NCBI GenBank assembly: GCA_013398015.1
Contig: VZRR01012414.1
Span: forward strand, 704,150 to 768,149
Length of the DNA stretch: 64,000 bases
Origin: Oreocharis arfaki
Taxonomy: Eukaryota; Chordata; Aves; Passeriformes; Paramythiidae
Reading direction: 5' to 3'
Shown: piece after piece, positions 25,611 through 38,300 of the stretch
How positions within the stretch are numbered: position 1 is the first letter of the stretch
Layout: each line of letters begins with the position of its first letter
Position numbers and translations under genes: made by a program
Notes under the pieces: model-generated
What the model saw: the letters and a program-made list of their open reading frames with translations, nothing else
What the model was told of the DNA's origin: nothing
The model's database searches: none

Positions 25611-27804
25611 GTACCTGCTTCAATCCTTTTTTCTACTTTCTGCTTCTCTTCCCTCCTGAAAATGAGCTCTGCTCTTAAACTTCTGAACTAACTTGCTGGT
25701 GCTAGATATACAAGAAGAAAGTTAGCAAAATGATTTTCATTCTCAACCTTTTTTTTCCTTTAATAACCAAGACCATTCTTCAGTTGTGATGACAAAAATA
25801 CTATTCTTTTTCTTATGTTATTGCCACCAAGGAGAGACTGCTACCAATCTAGGACAGTTTTCCCTATTTTAATGCTTTAATATTTGGTGGTATAACATAA
25901 TCAGAAGCCTTTGAGGCTCAGCCTGTTGTCTTTCACTCGCTTTAGCTCAAGTGTGGCTGAACCAATCAGGATTCTTAAGACTCAAAACCTCAGCTCCCTT
26001 GTTATTAAAGGGTGCCTGCTCAGCCTGACATTATCTCAACAGCTTCTTTGCAGTGTTTGTGATTCCTCTAATGGACATTGCATAATACTCTTTGGAATGA
26101 GAAAATGTTTTGGCCTTTTGGTCATTCCCAACAGCCATTGTTAAACTTCTCCCATATTCCTTTTTATGTGTTTATGGGGTACTCTCCTCCTCCTTGGAGC
26201 ACTCTACCTACCCAGCCAAGCTTCATTGTCCACATACAGAAACCACTTTCTCCTGAATGGGCTGACAGGTGTGAACAGGATCACTGGACTCACATTGATA
26301 TCTCCTACACATTTTGAGAAACTGCTTATGTGCAGCACAGAACTCCACTTTATGCGAGTCCTTTACCATTTCCTAGAAGGCTGTAGAAGTTCCAGCATGG
26401 CCAGCATTGCCTTTTCTTGACTGATTTGACATTTTCTTCCCTCTGAGGTGCATTAAACCCAATAAAGAATATTGTAGTCTCTTGTGCTGCACTATGGGAT
26501 CGATTTCATATTTTTCATACTGTCTTAGTGGTTATTTCCTAGCCGTATGCTTTTCTATTTGCAAGCTGTACAAGCCCCTTATAACTGTTTCAGTTTGACA
26601 ATATTTTGGTGCCACATTGAAATTAAATAAATGGATTTCTCTGTCCAGCTCCCCAGCACTTGGTGCCACTGATGTTTGCAAACATCTATAAACCTTGACT
26701 TTCTCAGGAATTTCTTATCAAGTTACTGCATATTGCCACAGTCACAACGTTTTCGTATTCCAAACTGCTATGACTTGGTCATGCTCCTTCTGCACGATAC
26801 TTTTGCTTTTCAGTGTGGCAGGAGTTACAATATATCTGCCTCCACAAATCAGCTGGAATTCAATTATTCACTTATCTAATTGCATAGCTGCAAAATGCAG
26901 CAGTTGAAAGGATGTCATCCTTTGTAACAGATGAGATGTTTAGGAAGCATGCAATACTAAATATCCTGTTAACATAAATTCTAGGGCACATGATGAAATA
27001 TTCAAAAACTATTGCATCAGTGTACTACAAGAGTTATATGTATTTCTGTGCAGGTATGTGTATTACAGCACATGGATGTTACCTGTTCCTATACCTATAA
27101 CTTCCATAGAGATTAGCATAATACATATTTCTTTGGTAGTACAGGGGACATTAAATCAGAACAAAAAAATCGCAGACTAAAGAAAATTAGTTCCTAGAGG
27201 TGCAATAGGCAGTGTTAGGAAGGCAAAGTGTAAGCTGCTTCTTGCTCTGTGATCTATTTCCTCTCTTCTTTCATTCTGAAAAAAAATATACTGTACTCTA
27301 AAAGCCTGGCCATCCCTGGCCAACTTTGACACTGCCTGAGAACGAGCACCGTGTTGGTGCTGGTCTCTGGCCCTGCTGGGATAATCAGAAAGCAAGAAGC
27401 CTTGAAGGGATGTCTAGGATTACTTCTCACTAAACACTTACCACTGCATAGCAAGCGATTGTTTTCCTTCCAGTCATGCCGATCCTAATGACATCTGTAG
27501 TCGATATTGCAGGACTAAACACTCAGTGTTTCTGTCCTGCTGCTAGAAGTCTTGAAGCTTAGCCAGAAGCTCTTGTTCTCCAACAGGGATTGTCACCTTT
27601 TAACTTTCACCCTTGGTAGCTTGGTCACTCTTGTTTGGGAGTCACTTTAGTGTCGATAAACTGGTTTCTTTGAAATTATGCCTCCTAGAAATTGGTGTTA
27701 CAAATCTTATATATGATTTTAACTTTCTGAAACCTTTGTATTCCTCTGAGGTGACTGGTGCAGTGCATCCTAACTAAGAAAAGAATATTAAGCAGCAACA
27801 TTAG
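25611..27804. other. unannotated AT-rich unique sequence
   Basis: Only short overlapping frames on both strands. No recognisable element. Confidence 0.55.
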
Positions 27805-27930
27805 AAAGATAGAATGGCTCTAATGAGTCAGACAAAAAAATTCATCTGGACTTGGGTCCTGTCCCTGTTGATGGCCAGAATCAGGTGCCTTGGGAGGCAG
27901 GTAAGAAGGGGCGAGCATATTGCCTGTAAT
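27805..27930 (-). mobile_element. ancient CR1/L3-type LINE, 3' end relic
   Basis: The plus strand reads ATGGCTCTAATGAGTCAGAC, then TCATCTGGACTTGGGTCCTG and GGCCAGAATCAGGTGCCTTG. This is a degraded reverse complement of the 3' end of an old CR1/L3-clade LINE common in turtle, crocodile and bird DNA, where intact copies read like GTCAGACCAATGGTCCATCT and CCAGTATCCTGTC. The match is from memory of that family and covers about 100 bp. How far it extends to the right, into the element, is unclear. Confidence 0.5.
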
Positions 27931-29684
27931 TCCTAAAATACTCTTACAGCACAGTAGATTATATGTGCTCAATAATCTTAACAGAATTTATTCTCCATGA
28001 TAACAATTTCTTTGCATTTAAGATAATGAAAATTAGGATAAAATATCTAGAGCTATTGAGGTACTTGAAAAACTAAGAAACAGCTTTGACAAACATGTTA
28101 GAAATTTCCTAGGTACAGCCTTGTGGCAGCTGTAGGGATAAATAACTTGCTGAGACCCATTTCTGGTTCAAAAGTAAGCCAATTTTTTTTTTTTAATATT
28201 ATCACTTCAGCCTATATTGATGAAATCTCTTCCACCCAACCTTTTAGTTTCATTAACACTGAACTAACTGAAGATTTCTATAAGAGATAAATAATCTTTG
28301 ACTTTTTTTTATTATGGGATGAATTGCTTCTGGAAAGAAGTTTTGTATCTCTCTAGTCACTGCAGAGGGAGTCTGCAGGGGTTTACGTTCAGACTGGGCA
28401 CCCGATATCGGCAGCAGATCAATTTTCCCTAAAAGACAGCTCATATCCAACTTATTCTCTCCTGTGTGGCAACACCTCAGTGTTTTCCAGCCATTTGATA
28501 GTTAGAAAGTTATGTCTAGCCACACTGTCTCACTGACTTCCTAATCTGTCTTTTAAAAGGGGTAGTAATGAACTTCATCTTCATATTCTCGTTTTTTATC
28601 CTCATCCCCCATAATCACTACAAACACAGATTTAATTTTTGTTACCACCACTTTCCTGTTTATGCAAGATTGCTTTATTTTCCTGGAAATAAGGATTACA
28701 GGTAGTCTGAGTCTTTCCTGGATGCCTCCTGCTCTGTTCCAATATGTTGCTTTCTTTTCCTATTAATCACCCTTTCTTCCTCGCTGTGAGAGCTTCTACT
28801 TTTCTTCATGCATTGTGCACTATGTAATTACATTAGAGGACCTGTTCTTTATAAGTCTGAACTGTTTCTTTATTTACAAGAGCTATTTACAAAAGTGGTA
28901 GAATTAGATGAAGAATTCCAGCCCGGTGCACACAGACTGGTATCCTGCCTCTTTTTCCAAACCTCTTTCTTTTTTGCAATTAGTGTTTCTTCAGCCAAAT
29001 CTCAAGCATACTGCTCATGTACACTTCTGACACTGGCCTAGATGCTGGGAATAGGAAGCCAAGGAATCTTAGAGCTGAGAAATCCATTTTTGAAATACAT
29101 TTATTGCAGGTCATAAAACTAGACTGATGTCAAAATGAGATTGATTAAGCCACCATAGCTGGATCACTACTTGCTAGTAGTGAATTTTACTAGAATATGA
29201 AACTCTGAGGAGGGTGACACTGCTAGTTAGGTTCAAACAATTCTATAAGGGCAGGGGAACATTTCTGCTTCAATGACTACCCTGTTTGTCATCATTACAA
29301 GAACTCCAGTTTGATCCTTGATTTTCATAGTTACAGACAAGTCAATTCATTATTGCAGTTGATAAAACAGAAAAATAACAATTAAACAGAAAAAAAGCAG
29401 CAGCAGATATTCTTTGTTTATATGAATTCCAAAGCAGCCAACAGGAGACATCCACAACACTATACCGTACTTGAAAAGCTCCACACTGTTCAGTCATTCT
29501 ATTTTCTCTATTTTGAGACAATTGAGATCAGAATAAAAAAAATAAACACTAGTTTTTACTTTGCGGTAAGGGTTCACTGGTATTCACCACAGAACTTGAT
29601 ATTTCAAACACTTGGAAAGCTGCAATCACATCAGATTGAGAGCTGTAATTTGCAAATAATTATATTTTGCATATATGGTTAAGA
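27931..29684. other. unannotated AT-rich unique sequence
   Basis: Nothing recognised. There is a T12 run at 28183-28194. Confidence 0.55.
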
Positions 29685-30370
29685 AAAGGGATGACCAGAA
29701 ACCTGATGAAGTCCAACAAGGTGAAAGACTAAGTCCCGCACCTCCGGAAGAACAAACCAAAGCACCAGTGCCGGCTGGAGGATGACCATGGGGAAGGAAT
29801 CTTTGCAGAAGAGAACCTGAGGCCCTGCCATGAATACATTCTCACAGCAAAGAAGGTCATCCTCTCCCATCTACTCAGCAATGGTGGAGTCACACCTGGA
29901 GTTCTGGGCCCAGTTTTGGGCTCCCTTACACAAGACAGGCATGGACATATGATCACTATGATGATGAAGGGATTGGAGCATCTGTCATACAAGGAGAGAT
30001 AGAGCTGGAGTTGGTCAGGCTGGATAAGATTAGGCTCGGGGGAAAAGGGTGCACAAATACCTGCAAGGAAGGTGCAACAGGACTGAGACAGGCTTTATTC
30101 AGTGGTGCTTAGTTGCAAGAGCAGAGGCAATGAGTACAAGCTGAAATGTGGAGGTTCCCTCTGAACATCAAGAAACACTTTTCACTGTGTTGGTTACTGA
30201 GTACTGGCACTGACCATCCAGAGAGTTTGTAGAACCTCCATCCTTGGAGATATTCAAAACCCATTAGGCATGATTCTGGACAATGTGCTATAGCTGATTC
30301 TACTTTAAGCCAGGGGAATGAACTAGGTGACTTACAAAAGGTCACTTTCAGACTAAGTTACTCTGTGCTT
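29685..30370 (+). mobile_element. CR1 LINE fragment, C-terminal ORF2 to 3' end, decayed
   Basis: Similarity to CR1 starts near GACCAGAAACCTGATGAAG, the part encoding the NLMKFNKGKC...LHLG stretch of ORF2. It continues through GGAGTCACACCTGGAGTTC and CTGGGCCCAGTTTTGGGCTC (the PHLEYCVQFWAP region) and CTCTGAACATCAAGAAACAC (the LNIRKHFF region). It ends at 30370 in a mutated TTACTCTGTGCTT 3' terminus. Frameshifts and stops break the frame throughout, so no product is possible. The piece is about 690 bp, 5'-truncated and more diverged than the copy at 13051. Confidence 0.92.
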
Positions 30371-33300
30371 AGGCCATTCAAACTTTCTGCTGATGTAACT
30401 TTTGATAAACCCCAAACAATGCTTATCCAAAGGATAACGCTCTTTGAAACACAGTATGAGTGGGGATCAAGTGCACCATCAACACTGATGTCATGCCATC
30501 CTGCAACACCAATCTAATGAACAATCATATATTCTCCCTTCCTTAAAAAAACCCCAAAAACCCAAAGTGAAACAAAACTGAAAATAGCAGGGTTTTTTTC
30601 AAAGTATCGTATCTTTCTCACAGTGATTTATGTACTTTATTTTTTTTTTCTCCATGCAATAATTCTATAGTGAATAATACATAAAAGAACCTGAGGGCAA
30701 GGACTTTAATTGGGTCTTCCCCCTTCAAGGGGAGTAAGCTAACCTTTTGACTAAGGAGTTTGATGCTTTTGTGTTCCTTTTTTGACTCATAAATCTTGTA
30801 TACTTTGTTGCTCTGTATCCCAGCCTTGGTTTATCCATTTATTTCCCAGTTGTTCTGTACCCCATCTACTAGATAAATTTTCCATGAAAGCAGCAGATGA
30901 GGATTTGAAACCCTGAAATCTGATTAGAGACCTTTTATTCAGATTCAACTAGGAAAATATTTTCATTATTACACTATTTGTAAAAGATAAGGACTATCAT
31001 CATTACCCAAATATCCTTTTCCAGCAGATGACTTTTTAAAATGAACGAAGGTCTGTTGGACCTTTACCTAAATTCTGTACACTTTAGCTTGAATAAATTT
31101 TTTGGGCCTCAAATAGAAACTTACATTTCATCAGATTTTTTTTTACTTGCTACCATGATTTTTGGTATAAGCTTTTGCTTGGCCTTAGAAAAAACCACAT
31201 TACTTTGCATTATAAAATTACTTGAAGCATTCAGGCTCCCTTGTATTGTTTGTTTAATTTTTCTTTTAGAATTTAATGGTATAATATAAAAAAAAAATCA
31301 GAAGAAAAAAAAAACTCGAGGTTTTAATTTTCAAAACATAAAATGTGCATTTTAAAATTTAAAACTTGTTTTTAAACAGATACATTTCTATAAACAAAGT
31401 GATATATGAGAAATAGTAGTGCTGTAATTTTGTCCTTTGCTCAAGAAGAAAATGTCTTGGGATGAAATGCTTCAGTCAACATTTCTTTTCCTTTATTCTT
31501 TTTTTTTGTCTTTTTTCTTTTCTTCATTTAAGTATTAAAATGCATGACACAATAAGAGTTAAAAAGGAAAAAATGAAATAAACAAAACATTGCTCTTCCC
31601 AAGTATTCTGAAACTGTCATTAAAAAACAAATGAAAGAAATCAAAAATACCATGACTTCAGTGGAAAAATAAAGAAATTTAGCAAGGCTAAATATTAACA
31701 TTTTTTATCAAAAAAACTTTCAGCTGTTCCCCATAGTTTCTTTCTGATATGTGAGGATTTGCTACTTATGCAGCAATGTTACTTCAGCAATTTTAGACTG
31801 AGGAGAAAGTAGTGAAAAGGAATCAGTTCCTTTCATCTGAAGCATCATCCTCAGCTGAGGCCCTCCTAATTCCCACCCAAATCTCTAATTGAAATATCTC
31901 TATTGATCACACATATATGAAAATAATGGGTTTCATCTCCTGGAGTATAAAAGCACTCGATTTCATGCACAGGACAGTCTCATGAAAGCGAATGTTCCTG
32001 CTTGTGTTTTTTACATTAGGCACATAACTCCACAGAAGAGGTCTGAAGACAACAGGTCTCTCTCCAGTGTTTTTTAGGCCAAATAGAGCATCTTAAAGCA
32101 GAAAACAGCTGGTGAATGCAAAACCTGCCTTTTTCAATGTCTGACTACCAAGTCTTCCCTAATTCTAGTCCATGACTTTGAGGTGCAGTTGCATTCAATC
32201 ATTGTGCCTGTGCACAGGAAATGGTCGTACAAAGATGTTTCACTCCAAATATTTCAGAAATATTTTGGTCTCCATGTGACACAGCTTCTATCTTGCAGAA
32301 AAACAGAGTTATCATTTTTATGCTTTAGGCAGGTAAGGAGTCCCCTTCCAGATGACTTGAAAAATCATACAAAAAATGTTTAAAGAGCAACTGCCGTTAG
32401 ATCAGTTCCAGCAATAATTCCAGTGACTTTATATGCTTAGCATGGCCAAGTATTTTTTAACCCCCCCCGATCTCTACTTTTTTCACTCAGTTATTGAATT
32501 CCAGAAAGAAGTGCAAGACATAAATATATCAGCTGGAACAACCAAGACTGAATACTATTGAGCTTTCTTATTAAAAGTGGCATTTTCATTACAATTCCTT
32601 TCTTCATCCTGAAAAATCACGATGCTGTACTGTCTGTTCTGATATGAGAGTGTTGCAGCAAGTGCCTAGGAGGTAATACAGTTTAGGAAAAAATTACATA
32701 TGATGGCTGGTCCAAAGATAATTTATACATTTGTTTCCTTGCTGTCAGGCTGTATTTTTAGCAAGAAGTTATCCACCTGAAGCATCAGTGCATTGATTTC
32801 TTAGTGACATAATAGACAGAAAGGTTGTTTTGCATAATCTGATCTACAAGGACATGTAAGTCTGTCAAGAATGACAGGAGTTGGACATTTTCTTTAAATT
32901 CAATGGACTGTCATGTGAGAGTAAAAACAACTTCAGCAAAAAAAGCATAGAATAATCAAAGTGAAGTTAATGAGATACTGTAAATTTGGCTTATGGTTTG
33001 ATGTAGAATTGCAGATACTATCTCCCTATAAATCCCTTGCCTGTCTGAAAACTATGTGCTCTGTGCAGACACAAGCTGGTTTTCTTTTACTACAGATGCT
33101 CACTCTTAGCTTTCCTTCTCTGGAAGAAAAAAAGTCAATACAATTGTTTAATTTCCCTAATCACCCCTGGACACCATTTCTCTGTTTCATAAGAAAGCAC
33201 CTTGCTGTCCCTGGCCCCTCCTGTCAGTGAGTGGTATGTGAGGGAAACTGGGGAAAGGCTGCCCACTGTGTCAGCTGGAGAGGTGTTTCCAATGTCTTAG

Positions 33301-34912
33301 CTCTGACAGCTCTATGTGAAATGTGCAGTTGTGAATGACGTTTTTAACTGCTCTTTTTTCTTCATGGACTGTGACTGAGATACAGGCGCTTGATGCAGAG
33401 GCATGGACACCTCTGTTGCCAGGGCTTCTCTCCGTCCTGCATCCCAACCCCAAATCTATGATGACCACCACAGTTGTGTAACGGTGTGCGATGGCCCACA
33501 GTAGCAGAAACAGTGGCTGCTCAAGGAATGGTCTAACAGTATCCTTCCAGCTTTGACACAACACTCAGGATTTGAGACAGCATGTATGAGGCCAGTTCGC
33601 ATTGTGGACGAGGCTTGCCTGCAGCTATCTGTAGTTAACTGCAAAGACATCCAGCTTCTGGTCCTCCCAATATTCAGACATGTACTTAAGTTTGACCTTT
33701 TATTTGTACGAGCTGCCCTGCTGGAATCAACGAGATTACTGTTGTGCTATGAGGCATCGATGCTGGCAGGGCCGGTGTGTAAGATGGGCCCTGCCCAACC
33801 AGGCACTCAAGCCTGCGTCTGCCTTTCCTCATTCAAGTCCCTTTAATGGAACTCAAGTGTGTGCCTAAGTGCTTCCCTAAGCCTGAGCAGTGACAGCTCG
33901 TATAATTAGGGTCAATGAACAGCAACTATGTGAGCAGCCACGTAATGAATGACATTTTCTCCATGTCAAGCACAGATGAAGTGTTTGAAAGCAAGAATGG
34001 TATTAGCCATTCCTGTTACGTATGCAAAGTGCAAAAACGATACCTTGAAGTAATTGCACTCTGGAAAATAATTTTTTTTCTTTTCCAGTTAAACCATTCT
34101 ATCATATTTTAGCTATATTTATCTAGAAAAATAAAGATGCCGATTTTCTACGTGGATATCAGCTTGAAAAATAATTTGAAAAGCACTTCTGAAATCAGTG
34201 GCAAAACATTAACATCCAGGAAGTATGTAAAAATAGATGAAATTTTACAAAAGTAATTTATCTGATTTTCATCACCAAAAATTGAATTAACAATCAACCT
34301 TAGCTATTATTATACTTACTAATGTGATTCAAATCAAAAACATTTGTTTCATATTGAAAGGTTGATTAAAACTCCTAAAAAGATACTTCGGAATCTTTTT
34401 TTCAAATCAAAAAGTAAAAAAAACCCACTTAAAATATTACTTCAAAAATGATGATTTGATGAAAATAATTCACTTATTTTGATCCAGCTTTTAATATGTC
34501 TGGACCACGGAATGCAGTTTTTCACTAATTTATATGAATTAATGAAACCTACCAAATTAGTCAGCTACAATCTCAGTACTAAAGTTAATTTAGTTCAGTT
34601 ATCAAAACCATTTCAACATAAAGTTATCTCAGCTGTTTCTAGTTTTAAAATTGCTAGAAATCAAAGTCTGGATCATCAAGAACGGAAAACAGAGAAGACC
34701 CTTTCTCTCTAAATCCCGTGCAGTGACCTGCCATGTGTTATGGTTTGCATAACTCATAAAAACAGCAGAGAAAAAAAATGACAAGTCCACTTTTCAGTTG
34801 CAGCATTACTCTTTGTGATAAAAGTGCAAAGACCCCAATGACACTGCAATGAGTTCTCCTCATTCCAGCAATACAGATTTTCCATAAAAATCAGAAATGG
34901 TTTCTGAGTATC
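30371..34912. other. unannotated unique sequence; GC-richer patch at 33250-33870
   Basis: No gene was recognised. An A-rich stretch lies around 31290-31315. Between about 33250 and 33870 the DNA is GC-richer, with open frames of 60-97 codons on both strands, none resembling a known family. That patch could be a non-coding exon, a regulatory block or an old unnamed repeat. Confidence 0.5.
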
Positions 34913-35215
34913 GGATCATAGAATTATATCAGAGTTTGAAGGCAACCAAAGTTTTTGAAAGACATTCAGCCTTTCTTCAAGTGTTAAGGTAGTAACTCAG
35001 GTAAAATTTATTCTTCAAAATTTGTTATGTCCTGGTTTGAAAGTGGTTCAGTGAGCACTTCTGCTAGATCCCTCAGTACCCTTGGATGAATCTCATCCAG
35101 CCCCATAGACTCGTGTGTGTCTAAGTGGTGTAGAAGATTACTCACCATTTCCCCTTGGATTATGGGAGCTTCATTCTGCTCCCCATCCCTGCCTTCTGGC
35201 TCAGAGGGCTGGGTA
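34913..35215 (-). mobile_element. CR1 LINE remnant, rearranged
   Basis: In element orientation the right part (about 35215 to 35020) translates as HLDTHESMGLDEIHPRVL followed by RDLAEVL. This is the CR1 ORF2 segment just N-terminal to the reverse-transcriptase core, usually written SMGPDGMHPRVLRELAD. The upstream piece ending IQGEMVSNLLHHLDT also fits. About 30 bp on, instead of the rest of the reverse transcriptase, comes a weak CR1 3' end: GGATCATAGAATTATATCAG then AGTTTGAAGGCAACC on the plus strand. Either about 2 kb of the element was deleted internally or two fragments lie side by side. Confidence 0.72.
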
Positions 35216-35345
35216 CATTGATGTTGACCTTCAATTCTCCTACATTTAACTTCTCTCTTGAAACACAGATGTGCCTGCTTATGATCTTCCAGCCTTTCTG
35301 CCTTTTCCCATCTGTAGCTTTAAATTTTTTCTTTGCCTCTTACAG

Positions 35346-35396
35346 AGGGACTCTTGTCTCAGTAAAGCAGGTAGATCATGTCCTTCAGTTTCCATG
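35346..35396 (+). other. candidate exon, 51 bp (unproven)
   Basis: The acceptor TTTTTTCTTTGCCTCTTACAG ends at 35345 and the donor ATG/GTAAGT starts at 35397. Both signals are strong. The segment is 51 bp and open in at least two forward frames. It lies just beyond a minus-strand CR1 remnant, so it could be exonised repeat-flanking DNA or chance. Confidence 0.18.
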
Positions 35397-38300
35397 GTAA
35401 GTGATGCAGAAGGAGGCAAAAGGAGGTGGCTGGAGCAAAATGAGAGCTGTAAAGCTAACAGAAGTGATTTAAGTATAGCAAGATGACCCCAGCCCCTCAG
35501 CTGTGAGGCACTGTCTGTGTCTGTGCATGAGAAGAGGAAAAATCTATCCCTCAAGCACATGCAGAAATGAGTTACTGCTCTTCCGCAAGAGAGGAATTAA
35601 TAACAACAGCCAAAGAGAGGGAGAATTATTCATTGGCTGCAAGATTTCCCTGAAAATTGATAATTTCTGAAATTTACTGTCTTACTGAGATCCTGTAGAA
35701 CTCAAAATCCTGAATTTACTCTATAAGCATATTTATTCCAAAACCAAAATAAATTAATGTTGTAAATGATCTAGACATTCTGCAAGTAACCTACAGCATT
35801 AAGTAATCTGGTTTCCTGCAAAGGGAAGCCAGCTTTTTGAGTCTATTCTGAGATACTGACATTCACTTGCTGAAGTTACTTGCCCTTTCAAAATACACTC
35901 GCTCTTAAAAGATCAGTTTACAAAGGTTTACATTGATCTGAATAATCCCAATGTGAATAATTTGAACAAGAATACTCTGCTGATACTTATAAAGCCCTTT
36001 GGGAGATTCATCATGGCCAGGTTCTGATTCCAAGAAACAAATCCAGTGCAATATTAAGACACCTAATTTTGTGTCTCATGTAGGTATCAGCTTGTGTGAT
36101 AAGCATCTACCTTCCCACTATATGGGCCTGTAAGGCTCCGCTACAGTCAATGGAGACACAGTCAATGGAGCCTAAGAAGTGATTTAGAAGACCAGATGAT
36201 AGACACTTGCTTCTGGAGGAAAAGCCTTGCTCTGATCCCACAGTGGGCTCCACACCATTAACAAGTTGCATAACATGGCACAGAAGACACCTCTGTATAA
36301 AAGGTGCCTAAATTCTGGTGCCGTAATATTGAACTAAAGGCCTTGTCCAGAGGATAATGGGGTTTCCCTAACCCACCCGGGGCTGTGCTGCCTGTGTGCA
36401 GCAGCTGCTGCAGAGGTGGGTGCTCCTCTCACAGCCTGTGTCAGAGCTGCTCAGCCAGCACGGGATAACCAGATACCACAGGGCATTTCTAAGGCCACAT
36501 GATTTCATGTGGCTTGCTCAAGATGCAAGAATCCTTTTAGATTTCAATTTGAAATTCCCCAATTTTCCAGGTTTTTCACATCACAAGGGTGAGACTAATT
36601 TAGTGATTTGTTTTGGGACAGGACTGCAGGTCACCTCACTTTCGGCCTCAGTTCACACTGCAGAGCAGGTCCAGAAATACTGCAAGGGAGCCCTCTTGGG
36701 CAAAAACCCCAAGATGTACTCTAGAAGTATTCCAGTGACATCTCACTGCTGCAGGCATTAAAGCCACAGGGTCTGACCATGAACCTTCCATACTGTGCGA
36801 GTCAGGTCCTCAGCACCAAAAGCTTTGCTCTGACTGGGTTGCACTTGTGGCTAATGGAGCTGTAGTGCCAAACTAGCACTGAGCTCATTTTGCTGCCCCT
36901 GTGTTTACAAAATATGTCCTAGGAAACCTGGATACAGAGTTCTGCATGGGGTATTTCAGGAGTGAGAACAGCTAACTCTATGGATCATAGTATGGATTTT
37001 TAGATCAGATGTCATGCCTGATTAACCATCTGGCATTACTTAAGTTGTTGAGCTGTGTAGTGATAGCTCTAATGAACAACCTGGCAGACTACAAGTTGGG
37101 TGTTGGACAGTTTGAATTTTAAACGTGTTGATCACAAATGAAAGTTGGACTTACTGGGTTAAGCAGTAGGACTGTAACCTAAAAATCTCACACAATGAGC
37201 AAACATAGTTAAGTCATATGTAGAAAAAAAAAGGCTGTATATAAAACCCACCTTATGCTAATCTCATATTCACTCCTATGTTAAGCACTTCTTTCTCTTT
37301 GATATCCACCTCCTTCTGTCAGGTCTTGAATGTAAAAGTGAGAGGGAGTCCAACCTAAAATTTGCATTTCCATAAAAAGCACCAGGTGTTATGTTATTGC
37401 TATTTATGCAAGAGATAAGTTACTTCTATCTTTCTGAAGTTGTTCCACTGTGGGAAAGAGTATGGACCCACAGGGACTTGAGAAGTTCAGTAATAAGTTG
37501 ATCATCAAGAGAGAAGAGATCAGGGTTTGGATATGTTTTCTAAAAGATGTTATTTAATATTTTAGTGAGTGGCTTTGAAAGACAATATGCACAAACAGAA
37601 CAGAATTAGTATGTTTTTCTTATAAAAGGAATGCATCATTTACAAGGCTGTAGCTTGTGCTCCCTCCTCTACGTATTCCCTCTCTTGAGTTCTTCACTGC
37701 AGAATCACTCCTTCAAAATGATGGAGATTTTTTAGCTTGTTGACTAAGGTACCCTCTAGAGAGTTCGACAGGAAGGAAAGAACTGAATCCAGAGGACCTA
37801 CTTTCTATACAAGTAATCTAGACACCAGGCTGCCACCAGTGAAGTATTCAGTTCATATTAGGTTAGAGATGTGGCTCTTTGGAGAAGACAGGCACACAAA
37901 TCATAGAGCTTAGGTGGGAAGCAGAATCCTCAAATAAAAGCAGTTCTGGACATGTGCAGGGTCACTGAGCACTAAAGAGTTTCTAAGTCAGTGGTGTGTC
38001 TGATGATACCTTTGTGGTCAGAAGAACCTGAATAATAGTTATTTTGTTTAAAGCCATAATTTGTACTTCTGTTGCTCAATACATATTGTAGATCATCACA
38101 ATCTTCACAAGACCTAAGCTTCAGTTCTTCCTTCATTGCTGCCTATGTTTTTTCTGCTTGCCAAATTTGTTAGCAAATGTGTAAATGTAAGCCTTCCAGT
38201 CACTATTTTTAATGTTGATTTTTTTCAGTTGAAGGCAATTTCATTAATATAAAAGGAAATTTTAACTTTTTGATCAAGTTGAAGCTTTTGCCTTCTAGTT

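Noticed and set aside
31290..31320. A-run followed by CTCGAG, like a cDNA cloning linker
   Set aside because: The flanking DNA continues smoothly as AT-rich genomic sequence. A six-base coincidence is the simpler reading.
36396..36761. 121-codon open frame on the plus strand
   Set aside because: It starts at GTG, resembles no family, and has no convincing splice context. Treated as chance.
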